A DNA stretch of 10,027 nucleotides from an uncultured Clostridia bacterium (GTDB lineage Bacteria; Bacillota_A; Clostridia; Oscillospirales; Acutalibacteraceae): the NCBI GenBank assembly GCA_944380625.1, contig CALWIE010000089.1, forward strand, positions 1 through 10,027, given 5' to 3'. Both the position numbers and the translations under genes were made by a program. Of this stretch, positions 6,531-10,027 are shown piece after piece (within the stretch, counting starts at the first letter, position 1; the number at the start of each line of letters is the position of its first letter). The notes under the pieces are model-generated. The model was not told the origin of the DNA, made no database searches, and was given only the letters and a program-made list of their open reading frames with translations.

Positions 6531-7307
6531 TCAGCGGGGCTGTAGAAGGTGTTCCTCCAGCCACCGGGCCACCCCGTCTTCCTCGTTGGAGAGGCACACC
6601 TCCCGGGCGGCCGCCTTCACCTGGGGCAGGGCGTTGGACACGGCCACGCCCCAGCCGCAGGCTTTCAGCAGGGGTATGTCGTTTAAATCGTCCCCGAAGA
6701 CCACGGCGGCCTCTGGGGGGATCCCCAAAACCCGGCACACCCCCCGGAGGGCGCTGCCCTTGTCCACGCCCCGGGGCTGGATCATGGCAAGCGCCCCTTC
6801 GGAGACCTCCAGGCAGAGCCCCTCCGGCAAAAGCCCTGCCAGGGCCTCCGCCTCCTGGGGGGAGGATACGGATACCATGAGCTTTTCCGTGGGGAGAGGA
6901 GGCAGGTCCTCCAGGGAGCTGTAGGTGTAGGCCACGCCGGGCCAGAGCAGGGTGGCGTCCAGGTTGGCGTAGAGCACCCCGCCGATCTCTGCGGAGAGCC
7001 GGGCCTCCGGCCATGCCTCCCGGATCCTGCCGAGGACCTGGTCCCGCTCCTGCGGGGAGATGCCCTGCTCCCACAGGATGTCCCCTCCCTTCAGGACCAC
7101 GCCCCCGTTGTGGCAGAGGGCCCCGTCGTAGGAAAGCCCGGGCACAGCCCCCTCCAGGGTTCGGGGAGGCCGGGCGGTGGCGGGGAAGAACAGCGTCCCC
7201 CTTTCCCGGCAGCGCCTCAGGACCTGCCGGGTGTAAGGGGAGAGGGTCTTGTCCCCCCGCAGCAGGGTGCCGTCCAGGTCGGATACGATCAGTTGGATAG
7301 GTTCCAT
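6531..7307 (-). CDS. Cof-type HAD-IIB family hydrolase
   Basis: 258-residue cytoplasmic phosphatase of the haloacid dehalogenase superfamily, with the substrate-capping C2 domain of the Cof subfamily. Known members remove phosphate from sugar phosphates or nucleotides; the substrate cannot be predicted here. Motif I is DLDGTLL, with nucleophile Asp10 and acid/base Asp12. Motif II is at Thr44 (PATAR, where ATGR is usual). Motif III is Lys183 (DKGSAL), and motif IV is GDDLNDIPLL (Gly205, Asp206, Asp207, Asp210). The cap lies between about residues 80 and 180. The length is normal and all catalytic residues are present. The ATG at 7305-7307 is preceded by AAGGAGG (7315-7321 on the other strand) at 7 bases. 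No promoter is visible upstream, and a terminator-like hairpin sits just before the ribosome binding site. The gene converges on the importer operon; a metabolic link to it is only suggested by proximity. Confidence 0.95.
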   Translation of the reverse strand: MEPIQLIVSDLDGTLLRGDKTLSPYTRQVLRRCRERGTLFFPATARPPRTLEGAVPGLSYDGALCHNGGVVLKGGDILWEQGISPQERDQVLGRIREAWPEARLSAEIGGVLYANLDATLLWPGVAYTYSSLEDLPPLPTEKLMVSVSSPQEAEALAGLLPEGLCLEVSEGALAMIQPRGVDKGSALRGVCRVLGIPPEAAVVFGDDLNDIPLLKACGWGVAVSNALPQVKAAAREVCLSNEEDGVARWLEEHLLQPR

Positions 7308-7326
7308 GAAATGGCCTCCTTATGAG

Positions 7327-7353
7327 AAAAGCACCCCCGTGGGAGTGCTTTTT
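7327..7353. terminator. Terminator-like hairpin directly upstream of the phosphatase ribosome binding site
   Basis: AAAAGCAC (7327-7334) and GTGCTTTT (7345-7352) pair perfectly, with one inner C/A mismatch and then CCC/GGG. Read leftward it would end transcripts from the MacB-like gene in a T4 tract, five bases before the AAGGAGG of the phosphatase. Read rightward it is followed by T5 (7349-7353), but no + strand gene precedes it. There is no room for a promoter between it and the phosphatase, so phosphatase mRNA must contain this hairpin. It may be a partial terminator or attenuator. Confidence 0.7.
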
Positions 7354-7371
7354 CGCCTGGGTGGATTTCTT

Positions 7372-7410
7372 CCGCCCAAAGGGGCGTTCGCGCCGCGCCT
7401 GTCCCCCAGG
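7372..7410. repeat. 39-base intergenic repeat, copy 1
   Basis: This copy runs from CCGCCCAAAGGGGCG to GTCCCCCAGG and matches copy 2, 110 bases to the right, at 37 of 39 positions. It contains nested short inverted repeats: CGCCC/GGGCG around AAAG, and GGCG-TTCG-CGCC. It therefore looks like a small palindromic intergenic element of the REP kind. It is not coding: both flanking genes end or start outside it. Confidence 0.8.
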
Positions 7411-7481
7411 GGAAAGGGAGCGCGCCTCTCCCGCCAGGGCCGTAACGCGGGCCGCCCAGGCTCTTTCCCGGCCGGGCTTCG

Positions 7482-7520
7482 CCGCCCAAAGGGGCGTTCG
7501 CGCCGTGCCTGTCCCTCAGG
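7482..7520. repeat. 39-base intergenic repeat, copy 2
   Basis: Second copy in the same orientation, differing from copy 1 at two positions (C to T in GCCGTGCC and in CCCTCAGG). It ends one base from the MacB-like gene's stop codon (7522-7524), so its transcript would form the start of that gene's 3' untranslated region. Its inverted repeats could fold there and protect the mRNA end, which is an inference from position only. Confidence 0.8.
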
Positions 7521-7521
7521 A

Positions 7522-8778
7522 CTATTCGTGGCGCAGGGCGTCGATGGGGTTGAGGTTTGCCGCCTTGATGGAGGGCAGCAGGCCGAAGAGGACGCCGATC
7601 ACCATGGAGAACAGCACCGCCAGGAAGATAAAGGGCAGGCTGATGGCCACAGGGGCCTCGGTCAGGTGGGAGACAAGCTCCGCCATGCCGATGCCGGCGC
7701 CCACCCCCAAAAGGCCTCCCAGGCTGGTGAGCACGGCGGCCTCGGTGAGAAACTGCCACAGGATCCGCCGCTTCTTGGCGCCGATGGCCTTTTTCAGGCC
7801 GATCTCCCGGGTGCGCTCCGTCACGGACACCAGCATGATGTTCATCACGCCGATGCCCCCCACCAGCAGGGAGATGCTGGCAATCCAGATGAGCTGCTGG
7901 TTGGTGGCGTTGGAAAGGTCCTGGAGCTCCCGGGCCTGCTGGAGCACGTCCTCAGCCCGGTATTGGATGGTCTCGTTCTGGCCCTCCTCGTTGAGCAGGT
8001 CCGCCACCTGGGCGCCCACTTTGCTCATGGCCTCGGTGTTGGCGGCCCGCACCGCCACCTCCTGGGGCTCGTCGTAGGAGAACAGGGAGGGCCAGATGCT
8101 GTAGGGGAGGAAGACCTTCCCCGCGGTGGAGCTGGACATGTACAGGTAGTAGTCGTCCAGGGAGTTGATCACCGGCTCAAACTGGTTTTGCTCTTTCACC
8201 ACCCCGATGACCACCAGGGCGGTGGAGTTGTACTCGATGGTCTTGCCGATGGGGTCCTCCCCCTGGAAGAGGAGGTCCGCCGTGTCGCTGTCGACGATGG
8301 CCACCGGCCGGTACTCCTGAAAATCTGCCGGGACAAAGGTGCGGCCCCGGTCCACGGTGTAGCGGCAGGTGGAGAAATAGGCGTTGTCCACCCCCAGGAT
8401 CTCGCAGCCGGAGAGCTCCCGGTTGCCGTAGTAGAAGGGGTTGGAGTACTGGCGCCGGTTGTAGGCAGCCGCGTCCTCCACCTGGGGCAGGTCCAAAATC
8501 TCCTGGTAGAGGTCGTCCCCCACCGGGGAGATGCCCTGGGGAATGCCCTCGTTGCCAATGTCGTAGACGTAATCGTAATCCGTGCGGTAGAGCTGCACCC
8601 GCACCACGTTGTTTCCCGCGCCGATCAAATTCTGCTTGATCTGCTCGTTTGTGCCCTTGATGGTGGACACAATGGAGATGATGGACGCGATGCCGATGAT
8701 GATGCCCAGCATGGTGAGGAAGGAGCGCATCTTGTGGGCCCAAATCCCCTGGAAGGAGAGGCGAATGTTTTCAACCAT
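7522..8778 (-). CDS. MacB/FtsX-type ABC transporter permease
   Basis: 418-residue permease of the MacB-like (type VII) ABC group, which works with an adaptor to export substrates or act on the envelope by mechanotransmission. It has the typical layout: a first membrane helix (about 19-40, after the conserved H-K-M-R-S-F-L-T-M-L-G-I-I-I-G-I), a large extracellular MacB periplasmic core domain (about 41-290), then three helices (about 296-317, 344-370, 381-402). The cytoplasmic loop TERTREIGLKKAIGA and the end NPIDALRHE are family hallmarks. Unlike E. coli MacB it has no ATPase domain, so a separate LolD-like ATPase is needed; none is in the window. The start has GGAGG 10 bases upstream, and only 16 bases separate it from the adaptor stop, so the two are cotranscribed and likely coupled. 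The substrate is unknown; peptides, antimicrobials or lipids are all possible for the family. Confidence 0.96.
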   Translation of the reverse strand: MVENIRLSFQGIWAHKMRSFLTMLGIIIGIASIISIVSTIKGTNEQIKQNLIGAGNNVVRVQLYRTDYDYVYDIGNEGIPQGISPVGDDLYQEILDLPQVEDAAAYNRRQYSNPFYYGNRELSGCEILGVDNAYFSTCRYTVDRGRTFVPADFQEYRPVAIVDSDTADLLFQGEDPIGKTIEYNSTALVVIGVVKEQNQFEPVINSLDDYYLYMSSSTAGKVFLPYSIWPSLFSYDEPQEVAVRAANTEAMSKVGAQVADLLNEEGQNETIQYRAEDVLQQARELQDLSNATNQQLIWIASISLLVGGIGVMNIMLVSVTERTREIGLKKAIGAKKRRILWQFLTEAAVLTSLGGLLGVGAGIGMAELVSHLTEAPVAISLPFIFLAVLFSMVIGVLFGLLPSIKAANLNPIDALRHE

Positions 8779-8794
8779 AGCTGTCGCCCTCCTC

Positions 8795-10027
8795 TCAGTA
8801 ATAGGCGGGGCCGTCCAGGGTAGCGCCCCCGCTGGAGGCCTCCCCGGCGGTGATGCCGTTTACCCCGTCCTCCCCCTCAGGGTGGGGCGGGTCCTGGGTG
8901 CCCTCCACCACCGCCCGGACCCCCTCTTTCACGTCGCTGCCGTAGGGGAAGGCAATGTAGTCCTCAGGGGCCAGGCCGCTTTTTACCTCCAGGTATTCCC
9001 CGCTGTAAATCGAGGCGCCCAGCTCCAGGTACTGCTTGTACAGGCGGTTGTCCACCCCGGCTTTCATCACATAGCTGCCCCCTTCGTCCTCCCGGATGTA
9101 GGCCTTCCACAGGTACAGGGCGTCGGCGCTGGCCCCGCCCTGGACGTTCAGGGTGACCTCCAGGTACATGCCGTTCTGCAGGCCCTCGGGCTGGTCGATG
9201 GCGGCGGTGAACTCATACTGGGAGCTGTTGGGGTTGCCGGAGCCCCCGTAGTAGGCCCCGTTCCCCTCCACCGGATAGCTGGAGATAGAGACGATCTGGG
9301 CGGTGTAGCCCATGCCGTTGTCGTAGCACATCACGTCCACCGGGTCCCCTGCCTGTACGCTGCCCAGAAGGCTCTCGCTGAGGGTGGCCCGCACGAAGAA
9401 CTGCCCCTCGCCGGACACCACCAGGAAGGGGGCGTTGTTCTGGGAGGCGGTCTCCACGTCGGTCAAGGTGCGCACCACCCCGTCGATGGTGCTGCGCACC
9501 GTGGAGTTTTCCAAAGCCAGCTGGGCCTTATCCAAGTCCAGCTGGGCCTGTTTCACCTTGAGCTGTAGGTCCTTGATCTCCTGGCGCTTTTCGGCGATCA
9601 GGTCCTGGAGCTCCTCCTTGGTGTAACCCATGTCGTTGTAGTTGTCCGGCTCCCGGGTGGGCTGGGGGGTGGGGGTGGAGGAGCGCTGGGCGGCGGGGGC
9701 CTCAAAGGCCTCGGCCACTGTCTCCAGGGTGTCGCCGGTCTCCACCTCCTCCAGCTGGTCAAAGCTGCCGGTAAACTGGGTGCCGTCCAGCTGGAAGGAG
9801 TAGAGGAGCTCCCCGTAGTTGGAATCCCCTTCCCGCACCTCGAACACTGCGGCGAAGGGGGAGTAGAGGGTCTCCCCCGGGGCGGGGGTGGCCCCCTCCT
9901 CAACGCCCACTCCCAAGAGCTTCTCCAGGAACTCCCGGGTCATGGTGCAGTTTTCCGTGCACAGGAACACATAGGGGTCCTCGGGGGTGCCGCTGCCCTT
10001 GTAGGGGGTGGAGTCCCCGTCCAGGCG
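8795..10027 (-). CDS. MacA/HlyD-like periplasmic adaptor (membrane fusion protein), N-terminus missing
   Basis: C-terminal 410 residues of the adaptor partner of the MacB-like permease. The frame stays open to base 10027, so the start, with the expected membrane anchor, is to the right; the GTG at 9970 is internal. In order along the protein: a region of unknown fold (about 9700-10027), a Thr/Pro-rich linker (about 9635-9700), one coiled-coil helix (about 9500-9622: KEELQDLIAEKRQEIKDLQL and on), half of the lipoyl domain (STVRSTIDGVVRTLTDVE), a beta-barrel region (FFVRATLSESLLGSVQAGDPV), and the membrane-proximal end. The C-terminal tail holds a short Gly/Ser-rich segment (SSGGATLDGPAYY). The region before the linker is not the standard first coil of the hairpin. 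Adaptors of this kind stimulate or organise the permease outside the membrane. Confidence 0.9.
   Translation of the reverse strand, partial: RLDGDSTPYKGSGTPEDPYVFLCTENCTMTREFLEKLLGVGVEEGATPAPGETLYSPFAAVFEVREGDSNYGELLYSFQLDGTQFTGSFDQLEEVETGDTLETVAEAFEAPAAQRSSTPTPQPTREPDNYNDMGYTKEELQDLIAEKRQEIKDLQLKVKQAQLDLDKAQLALENSTVRSTIDGVVRTLTDVETASQNNAPFLVVSGEGQFFVRATLSESLLGSVQAGDPVDVMCYDNGMGYTAQIVSISSYPVEGNGAYYGGSGNPNSSQYEFTAAIDQPEGLQNGMYLEVTLNVQGGASADALYLWKAYIREDEGGSYVMKAGVDNRLYKQYLELGASIYSGEYLEVKSGLAPEDYIAFPYGSDVKEGVRAVVEGTQDPPHPEGEDGVNGITAGEASSGGATLDGPAYY

Noticed and set aside
7372..7520. CRISPR array
   Set aside because: There are only two copies, 71 bases apart, without regular spacers or cas genes.
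7249..8823. Open frame of 524 codons on the + strand opposite the MacB-like permease
   Set aside because: It is antisense to a clear MacB/FtsX protein, has shadow-like composition (His, Val and Gly rich), and crosses the hairpin and repeats of the spacer.

Overview
The window looks like part of a GC-rich Clostridia chromosome (Bacillota, most like the Oscillospiraceae). The reasons are strong AAGGAGG-type ribosome binding sites, a lipobox on a solute-binding protein, a family-1 carbohydrate ABC importer with a DUF624/YesL-like membrane gene, and codons ending mostly in G or C. The high GC also makes long false open frames on the opposite strand. The placement is by eye, with no marker gene.

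Positions 1-6455 (+ strand) hold a carbohydrate importer operon: the end of one solute-binding protein, a second complete paralogous solute-binding lipoprotein with its own clear promoter (801-828), two MalF/MalG-type permeases, a DUF624-like membrane protein, an MsmX/UgpC-type ATPase, and a small single-pass membrane protein that may resemble the end of a membrane fusion protein. Most junctions are tight, and in several the stop codon runs into the next ribosome binding site. The exception is a 90-base GC-rich leader before the ATPase. The two binding proteins probably feed one shared permease pair and ATPase. A bidirectional intrinsic terminator (about 6470-6513) ends the operon.

Positions 6531-10027 are on the - strand. 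Read in the direction of transcription they hold a MacA/HlyD-like adaptor that runs off the right edge, a MacB/FtsX-type ABC permease, a 214-base spacer, and a Cof-type HAD phosphatase. The spacer has two nearly identical 39-base repeats and a terminator-like hairpin directly before the phosphatase ribosome binding site. The adaptor and permease should form an export or envelope-acting ABC complex, but its ATPase is not in the window. The phosphatase converges on the importer operon and has no visible promoter of its own, so it may depend on read-through from the permease.

I found no RNA gene, CRISPR array, insertion sequence or phage gene. No part of the window is clearly a new system. The points most worth a second look are the small fusion-protein-like gene at the end of the importer operon, the paired binding proteins with a promoter between them, the hairpin and repeats before the phosphatase, and the unusual start region of the ATPase.
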